Origin: Synechococcus sp. UW140
GTDB taxonomy: Bacteria; Cyanobacteriota; Cyanobacteriia; PCC-6307; Cyanobiaceae
Assembly: GCF_900474295.1 (NCBI RefSeq)
Contig: NZ_UCOB01000028.1
Location: 1 to 64,000 of the forward strand
DNA length: 64,000 bases
Direction of reading: 5' to 3'
Positions 33,844 through 43,896 of this stretch are shown in pieces. The translations under genes were made by a program, and so were the position numbers. The stretch's first letter is position 1, and each line of letters starts with the position of its first letter. The notes beneath the pieces are model-generated. The model did no database searches. It was not told where the DNA came from and saw nothing but the letters and a program-made list of their open reading frames with translations.

Positions 33844-34596
33844 TTACCGGTAGTTGCGGGGGTTCGGGCAGGCCCCTTGGACCCGTTTGCAGACCTCCCC
33901 GTAGGCCTCGATCAAACCGCCAAGGTCCTGACGGAACCGATCCTTGTCGAGAATGCGCTGCTTGGGATCACTCGTACGCAGATCCCAGAGCCTGCAAGTG
34001 TCAGGGCTGATCTCATCAGCCACCAGCAATTCTCCGGATGCATTACATCCCAACTCCAGCTTGAAATCCACCAGCTGCAGATCCAAACCAAGGAAGAAAG
34101 GCACCAAAACGGCATTCACTCGTCGGGCCAGAACTTCAATGGCCTGACGCTGCTCAGCACTCACCAGCTGAAGCAATTCCAAGCGTGATTCGGTGAGGAG
34201 CGGATCACCAAAAGCATCATCCTTGTAATAGAGGTCAAGCAGTGCTGGCTCCAGGCTGGTGCCCTGAACGATCGGGGTCTGTTTGCAAAGCGAGCCCGTG
34301 GCCACATTGCGCAGCACGACCTCCAAGGGAATGACCTGCACTTTCTGAACCGCCATCCAGGTCTCATCCACCAGACCGAGAAAATGAGTCGGAATGCCCT
34401 CCTGTTCAAGGAGCTCAAACAACCGCGCTGAGATCTGACAATTCAAACGTCCCTTATCGGCGATCTGTTCGCGTTTGAGGGCATTGAACGCGGTGGCATC
34501 GTTTTTGTACTCGACCAAGACCCAGTCGTCCTGATCAGCGGCATACACACGCTTGGCCTTGCCTTCATACAGCAGGGGACCGTGGGAATTGGTCAT
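33844..34596 (-). CDS. purC: SAICAR synthetase
   Basis: 250 residues. [20 protein letters not shown] at the N-terminus, [33 protein letters not shown] and [14 protein letters not shown]-type block ([19 protein letters not shown]) are purC signatures. It makes SAICAR from CAIR and aspartate in purine synthesis. 45 bases upstream of bamA on the same strand. Confidence 0.96.
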   Translation of the reverse strand: MTNSHGPLLYEGKAKRVYAADQDDWVLVEYKNDATAFNALKREQIADKGRLNCQISARLFELLEQEGIPTHFLGLVDETWMAVQKVQVIPLEVVLRNVATGSLCKQTPIVQGTSLEPALLDLYYKDDAFGDPLLTESRLELLQLVSAEQRQAIEVLARRVNAVLVPFFLGLDLQLVDFKLELGCNASGELLVADEISPDTCRLWDLRTSDPKQRILDKDRFRQDLGGLIEAYGEVCKRVQGACPNPRNYR

Positions 34597-34631
34597 GAAA
34601 TCGCAATCGAGACGAGGGCGAACGGCCCTTC

Positions 34632-35588
34632 CTAATCCGATTCTCCCAGGGAGGAGCTCCCCCCAAGTCTCCGAGGAGATCGGAGTTGGCGTTCCAGCTC
34701 CATTCTCCTCTGATCAACCGCCGTGCTATCTGAATCCTCCCGGATCAGTTGCCAGAGGGTGTAGCGATCATCCAGACGAGTGGCCAGACGCTCAAGCCTG
34801 GCTCGAGGCCTGGCGCCATCACCCCCTGCTTTCCGTTCCAGCCTCAGCTGAATCCTGAGCAAATCCTCCGCCAACGACCAGGCCTCGGCCGCCGCTGCTT
34901 GATCGAGGGCTGTTTCCAAGAGGTTGGTCGCGTCGTTCTGACCCAACTCCTCAAGCCAGAGCGCGGCCCGAGCCAAACGAGCGGCCCCCTCACGACCAAA
35001 ACTTGGGGCCGACAGTGCCACTGCTGCTGCACGGTCAATCCGTCCGGCCGCCGCCTCGTGTTCCGCCAACTGATCCAGAGCGAGACGGGTGATGGTTAGA
35101 CCGGTAGCTGTTTCAACCAGCGGTAACTGCACCCTCTCCAGTCGCGAGAGATCACCCTCCGCCAGACGTCGAAGGGCAAGAATCGCGCGCTGGTGATCGA
35201 GAGCCGCGGCCGCCGCACGCCATGACAGCACCAGCCACTGCTGGCGCTCCAGACCCGAGCCAGGTCCATACCGACTGAGCACCCTCTGGGCACTCTCTGG
35301 TGCTTTGCAAGCCAAAAGGGCGCGGGTATTGGCGGTCACCACAGCAAAGGGCTGGGGCGCTGGAGCGACCAGCATCAAGCGATCGCGCAGGTCCTGCAGC
35401 CGTTGCTTCAACCCAAAGCGAGCCGCATCACGGCAAGCCTGCTGCAACTGGGCAAGGTCATCGCTTTGCAGCATCCGTAGGTAGTGAACCTCGGCGATCG
35501 GCTCGGCATCGACAGGGGAAGAGACCGGTTGCACCGCCAAGGGAGTGGCCGCCAGCAGCAGGGAGAGAGAGAGGGAGGAAATCCCCAT
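34632..35588 (-). CDS. Secreted alpha-helical repeat protein, unknown function
   Basis: 318 residues from the ATG at 35588 ([20 protein letters not shown]), where a signal peptide begins; the upstream in-frame extension is Arg-rich and lies before it. The mature protein is almost all helix with repeated Ala/Leu/Arg pairs ([40 protein letters not shown]), which suggests TPR-like repeats. C-terminus Arg/Ser-rich. No enzyme motif. Located between purC and the divergent purD. Confidence 0.7.
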   Translation of the reverse strand: MGISSLSLSLLLAATPLAVQPVSSPVDAEPIAEVHYLRMLQSDDLAQLQQACRDAARFGLKQRLQDLRDRLMLVAPAPQPFAVVTANTRALLACKAPESAQRVLSRYGPGSGLERQQWLVLSWRAAAAALDHQRAILALRRLAEGDLSRLERVQLPLVETATGLTITRLALDQLAEHEAAAGRIDRAAAVALSAPSFGREGAARLARAALWLEELGQNDATNLLETALDQAAAAEAWSLAEDLLRIQLRLERKAGGDGARPRARLERLATRLDDRYTLWQLIREDSDSTAVDQRRMELERQLRSPRRLGGSSSLGESD

Positions 35589-35686
35589 GGGGCAGCCGTT
35601 CAACAAAAATGGACGCAGATCGACCGTGGCGATCCGCCTCACGATCCGTTCAAACCTAAGGGCCCTGCCCCGCAAGTTCCGCTGCC

Positions 35687-37018
35687 ATGGCCAACTCAGC
35701 TTCCGGTCTTCAGTCGCTTCCCCCTCTGCAGAGAGTGCTTGTGGTGGGGAGTGGCGGACGGGAACATTCTCTCGGTTGGGCCCTCAGCCGATGCCCTGGG
35801 ATCGAGCAGGTCTGGGTTAGTCCAGGGAACGGTGGCATTCCAGAACGGTCGGAAGAACAAACGCAGACCTTCAGCAGACTGCCTCTGAGTGAAGGGGATC
35901 GAGACGGTCTGCTCCAGCATTGCCGCAGCGCATCGGTGGACCTTGTGGTGGTCGGTCCGGAGGCACCTCTCGCTGCAGGGCTGGCGGATCACCTCCGGGC
36001 AGCGGGAATCGCCGTGTTTGGCCCCGGTGCCGATGGCGCCCAACTTGAAGCCAGCAAAGCCTGGGCCAAGCAGCTGATGGACGAGGCAGGTATCCCGACT
36101 GCAGGTCACTGGGCAATCAGCAGTGCAAACGAGGGCCTGGCCCTGCTTGAGCAACTGCAGCGGCCACTTGTGGTGAAAGCCGATGGACTGGCCGCTGGCA
36201 AGGGCGTCACCGTTGCCACCAGCGTCAAGGACACTACAAGCGCGATCCGTGAGGCCTTCGGGGGGCGCTTCGGCAGCGCTGGTGATCGGGTGGTTCTGGA
36301 GGAATGTCTGCAGGGGCCCGAGGTCTCCATCTTCGCCCTCTCTGACGGCGAGCGGATGGTGATCCTTCCCCCGGCTCAAGATCACAAACGCCTGCTAGAT
36401 GGTGACGAAGGGCCGAACACCGGTGGCATGGGTGCCTATGCCCCCGCTCCCCTACTGGATGCCGAAGGACTCGAAACCGTTCGCCGGCAGATCCTTGAGC
36501 CGACACTCCAAGCGCTACGAGACAGGGAGATCGACTACCGCGGCGTGATCTATGCCGGACTCATGCTGACGACCAACGGCCCACAAGTGATCGAATTCAA
36601 CTGCCGGTTCGGAGATCCGGAATGCCAGACCCTGATGCCACTGATGGGACCCGAGCTCGCCCAGGTGCTCCAGGCCTGTGCCATCGGCCGGCTTGATTTG
36701 GCGCCGGCCTTGACCATCCGCTCAAATTGCAGCGTCTGTGTGGTGGCAGCCGCGGCCGGGTATCCGGATGCTCCCCGCAAGGGAGATCCGATCACCAGCC
36801 AGCTCCAGGCTGGGGAGAGCCACCAGCTCTTCCATGCCGGCACCCGTGTTACTGAGCAGGGCACTCTGGTGAGCTCTGGTGGTCGTGTGCTCACCATGAG
36901 TGCTCAGGGATCCGATTTCGACCAGGCCTTCGCTGCTGCCTATGAAGCCCTGGCGAAGGTGAGCTTTGAAGGGATGCAGTATCGACGTGACATCGGACAT
37001 CAGGTGCGACGGGCCTAG
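35687..37018 (+). CDS. purD: Phosphoribosylamine-glycine ligase
   Basis: 443 residues. VLVVGSGGREHSLGWALSRC at the N-terminus, ATP-grasp domain with VVKADGLAAGKGVTVATSV and the metal-binding EFNCRFGDPECQ. It joins phosphoribosylamine and glycine in purine synthesis. Divergent from the secreted helical gene; purC lies nearby on the other strand. 25 bases before the nblS start. Confidence 0.96.
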   Translation: MANSASGLQSLPPLQRVLVVGSGGREHSLGWALSRCPGIEQVWVSPGNGGIPERSEEQTQTFSRLPLSEGDRDGLLQHCRSASVDLVVVGPEAPLAAGLADHLRAAGIAVFGPGADGAQLEASKAWAKQLMDEAGIPTAGHWAISSANEGLALLEQLQRPLVVKADGLAAGKGVTVATSVKDTTSAIREAFGGRFGSAGDRVVLEECLQGPEVSIFALSDGERMVILPPAQDHKRLLDGDEGPNTGGMGAYAPAPLLDAEGLETVRRQILEPTLQALRDREIDYRGVIYAGLMLTTNGPQVIEFNCRFGDPECQTLMPLMGPELAQVLQACAIGRLDLAPALTIRSNCSVCVVAAAAGYPDAPRKGDPITSQLQAGESHQLFHAGTRVTEQGTLVSSGGRVLTMSAQGSDFDQAFAAAYEALAKVSFEGMQYRRDIGHQVRRA

Positions 37019-37043
37019 GCTCATCGTCACGCTGTTCGGCGCG

Positions 37044-39107
37044 ATGGCCACCAGCACCCCTACCGCTCCAGACCCGGCGTCCTCGGACACCGCTGCAACC
37101 TGGTGGCAACAGCTCACAAGCTGGTGGGCGGAATTCAGCCTTCAGACCAAGCTGCTGGCGATCGCCACTCTGGTGGTGAGCCTGATGATGACAGGCATCA
37201 CATTCTTTGCGCTCAACGGGATTCAGCGCGACGCCGTCATGAATGACACGCGCTATGCCCGTGATCTCGGCCTGTTGCTGGCCGGCAATGTCAGCGAGTT
37301 GGTGGAGAAGGGCCATGACAGGGAACTAGCCAACGTGGCTGAAAAATTCTGGCGCTCCAGCACCAGCCTCCGCTACATCTTTTTTGCCGATCCTGAGGGA
37401 GTCGTCTACCTGGGAATTCCCATTAGCGGCACTGCAGCAAATGGGAGCCCTGACCTGCGCCTGAGCCGTCGGCTTGAATTACCTGCCGAACTGCAAACGC
37501 GCCCGCAGAATCCCCTGGTCCGTCAGCACCTCACCCCCCAGGGCAAAGTCACCGATGTGTTTGTGCCGCTGGTTCGCAATGGTCGCTATCTGGGTGTTCT
37601 CGCCCTTGGGGTGAACCCCAGCGAAACCGGACTAGCCAGCGCCGCCCTCACCCGTGAGGTCACGGTGGCGGTGTTCATCTCTATCTGGGTGCTGGTGATT
37701 CTCGGCGCAGTGTTCAACGCACTGACCATCACTCGACCGGTGAAGGAACTGCTTCGAGGGGTGCGCCGAATCGCTACTGGCGATTTCCAGGCCCGGATCG
37801 GCCTACCCGTGGGGGGTGAACTAGGTGAACTGCTGGATGGCTTCAATGCAATGGCCTCCCAACTCCAGGCCTATGACGCCGCCAACATCGAGGAGTTAAC
37901 AGCCGCTCAGGTGAAGCAGGCCTCCCTGATCGCCACGATGGCTGATGGTGCCGTGCTGCTTGATGAACGGGGCCGGATCGTGCTGGCAAACCCAACGGCA
38001 CGACGCTTGTTCCGCTGGGAAGGCCGCAGACTGGAAGAACAGGATTTTCTTGGAGAACTGCCCGAACTCCTGGCCATTGAGCTCCACAATCCCCTGGATG
38101 CTGTCCTTAGCAATGTCTCCGACAGCAATGAGCTGAGACGCAGTGTCGGCGAACCACCCCGAACCCTGCGGGTTGTATTTCAGGCAGTACGAGATGCCAC
38201 TGGGGAAAGCCTCAAGGGCATCGCCGTGACCATTCAGGACCTCAGCCGCGAGGTGGAACTGAATGCCGCCCAGAGCCGATTCATTAGCAATGTCTCCCAC
38301 GAGCTGCGCACACCGCTGTTCAACATCAAGAGCTACGTGGAAACTCTCTATGACATGGGGGATCAACTGACTGACGCAGAGAAACAAGAATTTCTCGGAG
38401 TTGCCAACGCTGAAACCGATCGCCTCACACGCCTAGTGAATGACGTGCTCGACCTGTCGAGGCTGGAATCGGAACGAACAGTGCAATTCAGTGCAATCGA
38501 ACTGAGACCGGCCATGGAGCAAACCCTGCGCAGTTACCAGCTCAATGCCACCGATAAGGATGTGACGCTTGAAATCGATGCAGCACTTGAATCGCCAGAA
38601 GTCTTGGGCAACTGGGATCTGCTGCTGCAAGTGCTCGACAATCTGGTTGGCAATGCTCTCAAATTCAGCCGCCCAGGAGGAGTACTCCGAATCACCGCCT
38701 ACACCTGGCCTGACCTCTGCGCAATGACATCACCTTCGGACGCCCCCCCAGCGGCCAACAATGCCCCCTTCTGTGAAATGGTTTCACCCATGCCTCGGCT
38801 ACGCGTGGAAGTTGCCGATACCGGATGTGGCATCAGTGAAGCCGATCAGCAGCGCATCTTTGATCGGTTCTACCGGGTGGAAAACGCGGTTCATACCGAG
38901 GTAGGGACTGGCCTCGGACTAGCGATCGTGCGCGGCATAATTGAAAAACATGGCAGCACGATCAGGATGGCCAGCGAGCCGGACGTGGGGACCACCTTCT
39001 GGTTCGACCTCCCTCTTGCTGCCGCTGATCAGGACGAACTTGAACTGCAGTCCGAGCGTCAGAGCCGCCAGCAGCAACTCGATCTAGCAGAGGAACTGAG
39101 CGCCTGA
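37044..39107 (+). CDS. nblS: Sensor histidine kinase NblS (Hik33/DspA type)
   Basis: 687 residues from the ATG at 37044 (MATSTPTAPDPASS). Order: N-terminal membrane helix (about 37-57, LLAIATLVVSLMMTGITFFA), extracytoplasmic sensor, second helix (VAVFISIWVLVILGAVFNAL), HAMP, a PAS domain (LIATMADGAVLLDERGRIVL), HisKA with FISNVSHELRTPLFNIK (His about 419), and HATPase with NLVGNALKFS, VADTGCGIS and GTGLGLAIV. This matches NblS/Hik33, which signals through RpaB/NblR-type regulators and controls hli genes, phycobilisome turnover and PSI genes. The hli gene at 2569 would be a plausible target. Confidence 0.92.
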   Translation: MATSTPTAPDPASSDTAATWWQQLTSWWAEFSLQTKLLAIATLVVSLMMTGITFFALNGIQRDAVMNDTRYARDLGLLLAGNVSELVEKGHDRELANVAEKFWRSSTSLRYIFFADPEGVVYLGIPISGTAANGSPDLRLSRRLELPAELQTRPQNPLVRQHLTPQGKVTDVFVPLVRNGRYLGVLALGVNPSETGLASAALTREVTVAVFISIWVLVILGAVFNALTITRPVKELLRGVRRIATGDFQARIGLPVGGELGELLDGFNAMASQLQAYDAANIEELTAAQVKQASLIATMADGAVLLDERGRIVLANPTARRLFRWEGRRLEEQDFLGELPELLAIELHNPLDAVLSNVSDSNELRRSVGEPPRTLRVVFQAVRDATGESLKGIAVTIQDLSREVELNAAQSRFISNVSHELRTPLFNIKSYVETLYDMGDQLTDAEKQEFLGVANAETDRLTRLVNDVLDLSRLESERTVQFSAIELRPAMEQTLRSYQLNATDKDVTLEIDAALESPEVLGNWDLLLQVLDNLVGNALKFSRPGGVLRITAYTWPDLCAMTSPSDAPPAANNAPFCEMVSPMPRLRVEVADTGCGISEADQQRIFDRFYRVENAVHTEVGTGLGLAIVRGIIEKHGSTIRMASEPDVGTTFWFDLPLAAADQDELELQSERQSRQQQLDLAEELSA

Positions 39108-39139
39108 ATTTAGGGCGAGAAAACTGATCGGCCTAAATC

Positions 39140-40678
39140 TCAGTCTTCAGGAGAGACACCGCGGACAATGCGTGACAGCTCACTGCGCTCATCGGTGGTC
39201 ACGCGATGGGGAACACCACTGATGATCCTTTCGAAATTGGAGAAAGAATCCTTGATCTCCGGACCATTGCCGGTGATCACAAATTCGCGAATGCCCTTGT
39301 CATGCCATGAACCACGCATCTTGAACACATTGAGCGCACGGGCCATCTCGCCATGAATTTCGACGTACTGCAGCAGCAGGATCGTGTCCGTAATCGTGGA
39401 GATATGGGAATCAGTGATCGAGTGACTGCCCATGAACTCTTCAGACGTGTTCGTGAAGAAGCCCGCAATTTCTTCCTGCTTGGCGTAACCGGTGACACCG
39501 ATCACAAACTGACGGAAGGCGTTGTGACTGACACCTCTGGCAAGGGCCGATAAGGAATCGATCGCCATCCGTGACGGTTTGAACTGACTGATCTCTGTCT
39601 TAATGATCTGCAGGTGGTCTTCAAGACCAGTGGATTCGGGGTAGGCACAGATGATCTTGAGCAGTCCATCCTGCTCCATCTGCTCAAAATCAATTCCCCA
39701 GCTGGTGGCATTGCGCAGCAACTGGGCGCGTGATTCCTCATAGGCGAACAGGATGGCCCGTTCCTTGTTGCGGCAGGCATCCTCAATAAACTTCGACACC
39801 AACAGGGTCTTGCCCGTTCCAGTCGCACCTGTTGCGAGGATGATCGAGTCTTTGAAGAAGCCGCCACCGCACATCTCATCGAGACGCGGCACACCCGAAC
39901 TAATGCGCACATTGGACGAGCGCTGAGTGAGGCGCATCGCTCCCAAAGGAAAGATGCTGATGCCGTGCGCACCCATCGTGAACGGGAACTCCCCCTTCAT
40001 GTGGGTGGTGCCGCGCAATTTGAGAATCTCAACGGTGCGACGTCGGCGCTCACCCTCAAGAACATTTCTGAGGATAACTACATTATCGGAGACGAATTCT
40101 TCAACCCCGTAACGGGCAATTGGGCCATATTCATCAATACGTTCTGTAGTCATCACTGTCGTAACGCCAATCTCCTTCAAACGCGCAATCAGACGAAAGA
40201 TCTCTCGACGCACCACAAAAACAGCGTCGTACTGCTGGAAAACAGCAGTGATCGAATCGATCGCAACTCGCTTAGCCTTGTATTTACGGATCGCATAATT
40301 GATCCTCTCAATCAGCCCAGAGAGATCAAAACTGCCAGCTACATCCTGACCATCTGGATCTGGAGATGCATCCAAAATGAAGAGCTTATCTTGCTCCACC
40401 ATCTCCTGAAGATTCCAGCCAAAACTGGCGGCATTGCGAAGAATATCGAGTGGCGACTCTTCAAAGGTGACAAAAATCCCAGGCTCGTCGAAGTGGGCAA
40501 TGCCGTTGTGCAGAAAATGCAGGGAAAACACAGTCTTACCTGTGCCCGAGGTGCCGCTGATCAGGGTACTGCGGCCAATCGGAAGACCGCCATGACAGAC
40601 ATCATCAAAGCCCTCAATCCCCGTTGGGAGCTTCTGGACCTGCATCTGAGGTGAGCCCGTAGAACCTGAGATCTGCAT
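39140..40678 (-). CDS. kaiC: Circadian clock ATPase/kinase KaiC
   Basis: 512 residues with two RecA-like halves. CI has Walker A ISGTSGTGKTVFSLHF and catalytic Glu pair in VTFEESPLD; CII has ATGATGTGKTLLVSK and FAYEESRAQ. The phosphorylation site DSHISTITDT gives Ser427 and Thr428, corresponding to S431 and T432 of the S. elongatus protein. It forms hexamers whose phosphorylation cycle is the clock. The C-terminal A-loop tail (ERSELSRIVRGVSPED) is present. Third gene of the kaiABC cluster, 65 bases after kaiB. It converges with nblS. Confidence 0.98.
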   Translation of the reverse strand: MQISGSTGSPQMQVQKLPTGIEGFDDVCHGGLPIGRSTLISGTSGTGKTVFSLHFLHNGIAHFDEPGIFVTFEESPLDILRNAASFGWNLQEMVEQDKLFILDASPDPDGQDVAGSFDLSGLIERINYAIRKYKAKRVAIDSITAVFQQYDAVFVVRREIFRLIARLKEIGVTTVMTTERIDEYGPIARYGVEEFVSDNVVILRNVLEGERRRRTVEILKLRGTTHMKGEFPFTMGAHGISIFPLGAMRLTQRSSNVRISSGVPRLDEMCGGGFFKDSIILATGATGTGKTLLVSKFIEDACRNKERAILFAYEESRAQLLRNATSWGIDFEQMEQDGLLKIICAYPESTGLEDHLQIIKTEISQFKPSRMAIDSLSALARGVSHNAFRQFVIGVTGYAKQEEIAGFFTNTSEEFMGSHSITDSHISTITDTILLLQYVEIHGEMARALNVFKMRGSWHDKGIREFVITGNGPEIKDSFSNFERIISGVPHRVTTDERSELSRIVRGVSPED

Positions 40679-40743
40679 GACAAATGAGGGTTATTCAGAC
40701 GCTAATCAGGAATGGAGGCAAGGGCGATAGATCAGGGCCCTGC

Positions 40744-41103
40744 TTAAGGTTCTGTGGGCACTTCGTCAGCATCCTCCAATGTGTCCATCAAGGATGAGCC
40801 CAGGCCAGCATCAGAGAGCTCGTCGTAGAGGAGATCGAGACCGATCAGAACCCGCTCTCGATCCGAAAGATCCCCGATAATGCGTCGAACCGGGGGCGGC
40901 AGAATCTTGGAGAGCGTAGGGGTCGCCAAGATCTTGTCCTCTTCCGCCAACTGAGGATTCTTGAGAACATCAATCACCTTCAAGGCGTAAACCCCCTTAA
41001 ATTCGGTTTCGAGAATGTTGCGCAGCGTTTTCAGGGCCCGCATTGAGTTGGGGGTGTTCCCAGCGACATAGAGCTTGAGGATGTAAGTCTTGCGCGGACT
41101 CAT
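40744..41103 (-). CDS. kaiB: Circadian clock protein KaiB
   Basis: 119 residues. Thioredoxin-like core [60 protein letters not shown] and [20 protein letters not shown]. After the usual end it continues with an acidic tail ([18 protein letters not shown]), making it longer than the about 102 residues of S. elongatus. KaiB switches fold, binds KaiC-CI and sequesters KaiA. Its start overlaps the kaiA stop by four bases (ATGA), so they are translationally coupled. Confidence 0.97.
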   Translation of the reverse strand: MSPRKTYILKLYVAGNTPNSMRALKTLRNILETEFKGVYALKVIDVLKNPQLAEEDKILATPTLSKILPPPVRRIIGDLSDRERVLIGLDLLYDELSDAGLGSSLMDTLEDADEVPTEP

Positions 41104-42017
41104 GAGGACATCTCCCGACGCGCTTCCGAAGATGCAGCCACGGATAATGATCCAGGTGAGGCCCCCGTTCCCGCCAGCGGCGGTTCGGTTGGGATCGAGC
41201 GGCGATACATCTCACAGAGATGGGCCATCACATCAAGAAGTGCCAAGCGGTAGTCCTGCAGGAAATCGTTCTTGTGCCCTTCAAGTCTGAGCTTCTTCCA
41301 GAAGTCGTCAATCAAGTTCATGTGGATTTCAACAGCACGAGTGATCGGGAGATCTCCAAAAAATGCCGTATTCACAAAGCTTTCCAGTGCCTGGTTCGCC
41401 GCTGCCGGATCCCGGAAATAACTCAAGAGCAAGTCTCGGTAGGTCCGTTCCAAAGACTTCAGCAGCTCCTGCTGCTCATCAGGAGGAAGATTGCTGAGCG
41501 AACGCGATGGGTCGCGCTTGTAGAAGACACCGAGGTAGCCAAGACGTTCCTGAAGCCGGCTGGTGAGACGCCAGGCACTGCCCTCGACGGCGACTCCACC
41601 CTGCACATTCAGGGCCTGGCCTTCCTCCTGACGCTCCTCCTTTTGGCCTTGACGCAGGAATCGCGAAATCGCAGCATCAACGTTGTATCCCAACTGCTCA
41701 ATCTGATCGACAGGCAGGTGGACCTCTTCAGGGTGGTAGTCCACCCGACCCATGACCTCCCCCACCACCACGGCAGGGAAGAGGAGGCCATCGTCGAGCA
41801 GCGACTGCCGCAGTTCGGGCTCGAGCAGCGATTGCTCAATCACCACAGCATCGACTGCTTCACGTTTCTGCTGAAGAGCCGCCTTGAAATCCTTGACGTC
41901 AGCTGTCAATCCCAAGTCAACAGTCGTGTAGCGGTTGCTGGGCAACCATGAACAGCAGGCCGTCAGCAGTTCCTGCGTCTTCAGAAGGAGTGCGATGGAG
42001 AGGGCCGGACCATTCAT
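41100..42017 (-). CDS. kaiA: Circadian clock protein KaiA, full length
   Basis: 305 residues. N-terminal pseudo-receiver ([40 protein letters not shown]), linker, and the C-terminal four-helix domain that binds the KaiC tail ([60 protein letters not shown]). It stimulates KaiC autophosphorylation. Presence of an intact kaiA separates this genome from Prochlorococcus, where it is lost or truncated. Divergent from rplU with 163 bases between. Confidence 0.97.
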   Translation of the reverse strand: MNGPALSIALLLKTQELLTACCSWLPSNRYTTVDLGLTADVKDFKAALQQKREAVDAVVIEQSLLEPELRQSLLDDGLLFPAVVVGEVMGRVDYHPEEVHLPVDQIEQLGYNVDAAISRFLRQGQKEERQEEGQALNVQGGVAVEGSAWRLTSRLQERLGYLGVFYKRDPSRSLSNLPPDEQQELLKSLERTYRDLLLSYFRDPAAANQALESFVNTAFFGDLPITRAVEIHMNLIDDFWKKLRLEGHKNDFLQDYRLALLDVMAHLCEMYRRSIPTEPPLAGTGASPGSLSVAASSEARREMSS

Positions 42018-42180
42018 CCTTCGCAGGATTGCTCTGACTTGATCTTGACGAAAGGGGAACCAAAGGTGGAGGATCTTTGTTTGTCTTTCGATTGCGGTTC
42101 AGGCCGAATCGAAGCCGAGGGCCTCGGAGCGTTGCTCCGACAGGTCATTGCTTCGAGCCTGTCCGCGTCGCCTTCTCTCC

Positions 42181-42531
42181 ATGGCAGACCCAAGCACCGA
42201 GACCTACGCGATCGTGGAGGCTTCAGGCCAGCAGTTCTGGCTGCAGCCCAACCGTTATTACGACCTGGACCGCCTCCAGGCCGGAGTTGACGACACCATC
42301 ACCCTTGACAACGTGCTTCTAGTGAAGGACGGCAAGGGCACCACGCTCGGCCAGCCCTATGTCAAAGACGCCACCGTTGAGCTCAAGGTGATGGATCACC
42401 GCCGTGGGCCCAAGGTGATCGTTTACAAGATGCGCCCTAAGAAGAAGACACGTCGCAAGAATGGGCATCGTCAGGAGCTGACCCGTGTGATGGTTCAGGC
42501 CATCAAGGTCGGCGGCACGGCCATCAGCTGA
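42181..42531 (+). CDS. rplU: Large ribosomal subunit protein bL21
   Basis: 116 residues from the ATG at 42181 (MADPSTETYAIVEASGQQFW); the 11 extra upstream codons look non-coding. Core pattern ETYAIVEASGQQFWLQPNRY, DKVLLV-type strand (LDNVLLVKDGKGTTLGQPYV) and the basic VYKMRPKKKTRRKNGHRQEL. bL21 binds 23S rRNA. 39 bases upstream of rpmA, the usual pair. Confidence 0.96.
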   Translation: MADPSTETYAIVEASGQQFWLQPNRYYDLDRLQAGVDDTITLDNVLLVKDGKGTTLGQPYVKDATVELKVMDHRRGPKVIVYKMRPKKKTRRKNGHRQELTRVMVQAIKVGGTAIS

Positions 42532-42570
42532 AACCCTCAACACCACCCCCTCACTTTTCAGGAATCACTC

Positions 42571-42837
42571 ATGGCACATAAGAAAGGCACAGGCTCCACA
42601 CGTAACGGACGCGACTCCAATTCCAAGCGCCTTGGGGTGAAGGCTTACGGCGGAGAAAGCGTCACTGCCGGTTCGATCCTCATCCGCCAACGCGGCACCT
42701 CTGTGCTCCCAGGTCTCAATGTGGGTCAGGGCAAGGACGACACCTTGTTCGCTCTCACTGACGGCATCGTCACCTTTGAGAGTATTCGTCGGGGCCTGCG
42801 CAACCGCAAGCGCATCAGTGTGAAAGCAGCCGGCTGA
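42571..42837 (+). CDS. rpmA: Large ribosomal subunit protein bL27
   Basis: 88 residues. [20 protein letters not shown] and [23 protein letters not shown] are the bL27 signature. Its N-terminus reaches the peptidyl-transferase centre. Followed by a strong terminator 56 bases later, closing the rplU-rpmA transcript. Confidence 0.97.
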   Translation: MAHKKGTGSTRNGRDSNSKRLGVKAYGGESVTAGSILIRQRGTSVLPGLNVGQGKDDTLFALTDGIVTFESIRRGLRNRKRISVKAAG

Positions 42838-42893
42838 CCCCCATCCCTTCCTTCGGAGCTGGCGCAGGGTCGAGACGATCCCAAGCATGGCTG

Positions 42894-42927
42894 AGCCCCA
42901 GCAGCGCAAGGCTGTTGGGGCTTTTTA
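42894..42927 (+). terminator. Intrinsic terminator of rplU-rpmA
   Basis: AGCCCCAGCAGC (42894-42905), loop GCAAG and GCTGTTGGGGCT (42911-42922) pair over 12 positions with one G-U, followed by TTTTAAG (five T counting the stem end). Confidence 0.92.
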
Positions 42928-43070
42928 AGACCAAAATGGACCTCTTCGATAGGCCTTGCCCAGGTGATCAGCGCGATCTGGTCGAGGCACAGACTTGGGT
43001 GCGCTTCACCCATTTCAACCCATGCTCTGCCACTCAAGCAAAGAGCGTTCAACGCTTTGGAGAATCGGTC

Positions 43071-43820
43071 TCAGAGTGGCCGGTAGGCACGAGCGGTGAT
43101 CAAGAAGGGGTGGAACAGCTCAAGGAAGCGGTTCTGCAACGTGCGAAAGAAACGCTCTACAAGCGCCGGATCGTCAAAATGGAAGGGGTACTCACCGTTG
43201 TCCCCCTTGAAGAAATACCAGTTGAGCAGAGCCGTGCCACCTGGGGCCATGGCCGCATGAAAGAGCTCAAGCTGGGCAGAGGGGTCCGGCAAATGTTCAA
43301 GGACATCGAAGCAGACCAAAACGTCGAAGCGCTGATCTGAGCAGCTCTGCAAATCACGATGCACCGAGAGCTTGTGGCCTAGCCCAAGGGAGGCAGACCG
43401 CTGTTCCACAAAATCCCGATTATGCGGATTGAGATCCACAAACCACACATGCTCCACCTGCGGCAAAGCCGCCGCTGACAGGGCATGAGTTCCGATGCCA
43501 CCGCCAAAGTCGAGCACCTGCCCTCTGGCGAACTTCTGCTGCAGCCGCAAGGTATCAGCGATGTAGTCAGAACTGGTCAGATGCCAGGCCGCAAGCTCCA
43601 GCAGATGACCGGTGCCGACGGTGTCTTCGTAGAACCCAGTGGCATCGTCAGGCTGAAACGCCCCTGGATGGAGAGCAGCAAGGTCGTCTGTGGCACGTGT
43701 CAGCCGCAGCTCCACCTCATCAAGAGGCAGGTTCAGATAAGCGCTGAGATGGGCTTTCACTGCCAAGCCGTCTTGAAGAAAAGCCGCCACGTCCACAGTG
43801 CGATCTCGAAGCTCTTGCAT
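43071..43820 (-). CDS. Class I SAM-dependent methyltransferase
   Basis: 249 residues. Motif I GQVLDFGGGIGTHALSAA, the acidic end of strand 2 in VWFVDLNPHNRDFV, and FDVLVCFDVLEHLPDPSAQL are the Rossmann methyltransferase marks. The N-terminal 90 residues are helical (VDVAAFLQDGLAVKAHLSAY). The substrate is not readable. It starts next to the truB region on the opposite strand and ends facing rpmA. Confidence 0.85.
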   Translation of the reverse strand: MQELRDRTVDVAAFLQDGLAVKAHLSAYLNLPLDEVELRLTRATDDLAALHPGAFQPDDATGFYEDTVGTGHLLELAAWHLTSSDYIADTLRLQQKFARGQVLDFGGGIGTHALSAAALPQVEHVWFVDLNPHNRDFVEQRSASLGLGHKLSVHRDLQSCSDQRFDVLVCFDVLEHLPDPSAQLELFHAAMAPGGTALLNWYFFKGDNGEYPFHFDDPALVERFFRTLQNRFLELFHPFLITARAYRPL

Positions 43821-43896
43821 GGGCCGATCTCACGCCGCGGCCAACCTACCGGGCCACTTGAACTGCCACAGTCATCTCAGATTTGTGCATCTGGCG

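Noticed and set aside
39965-40654. 229-codon plus-strand frame antisense to kaiC
   Set aside because: No motif or ribosome binding site; kaiC is certain.
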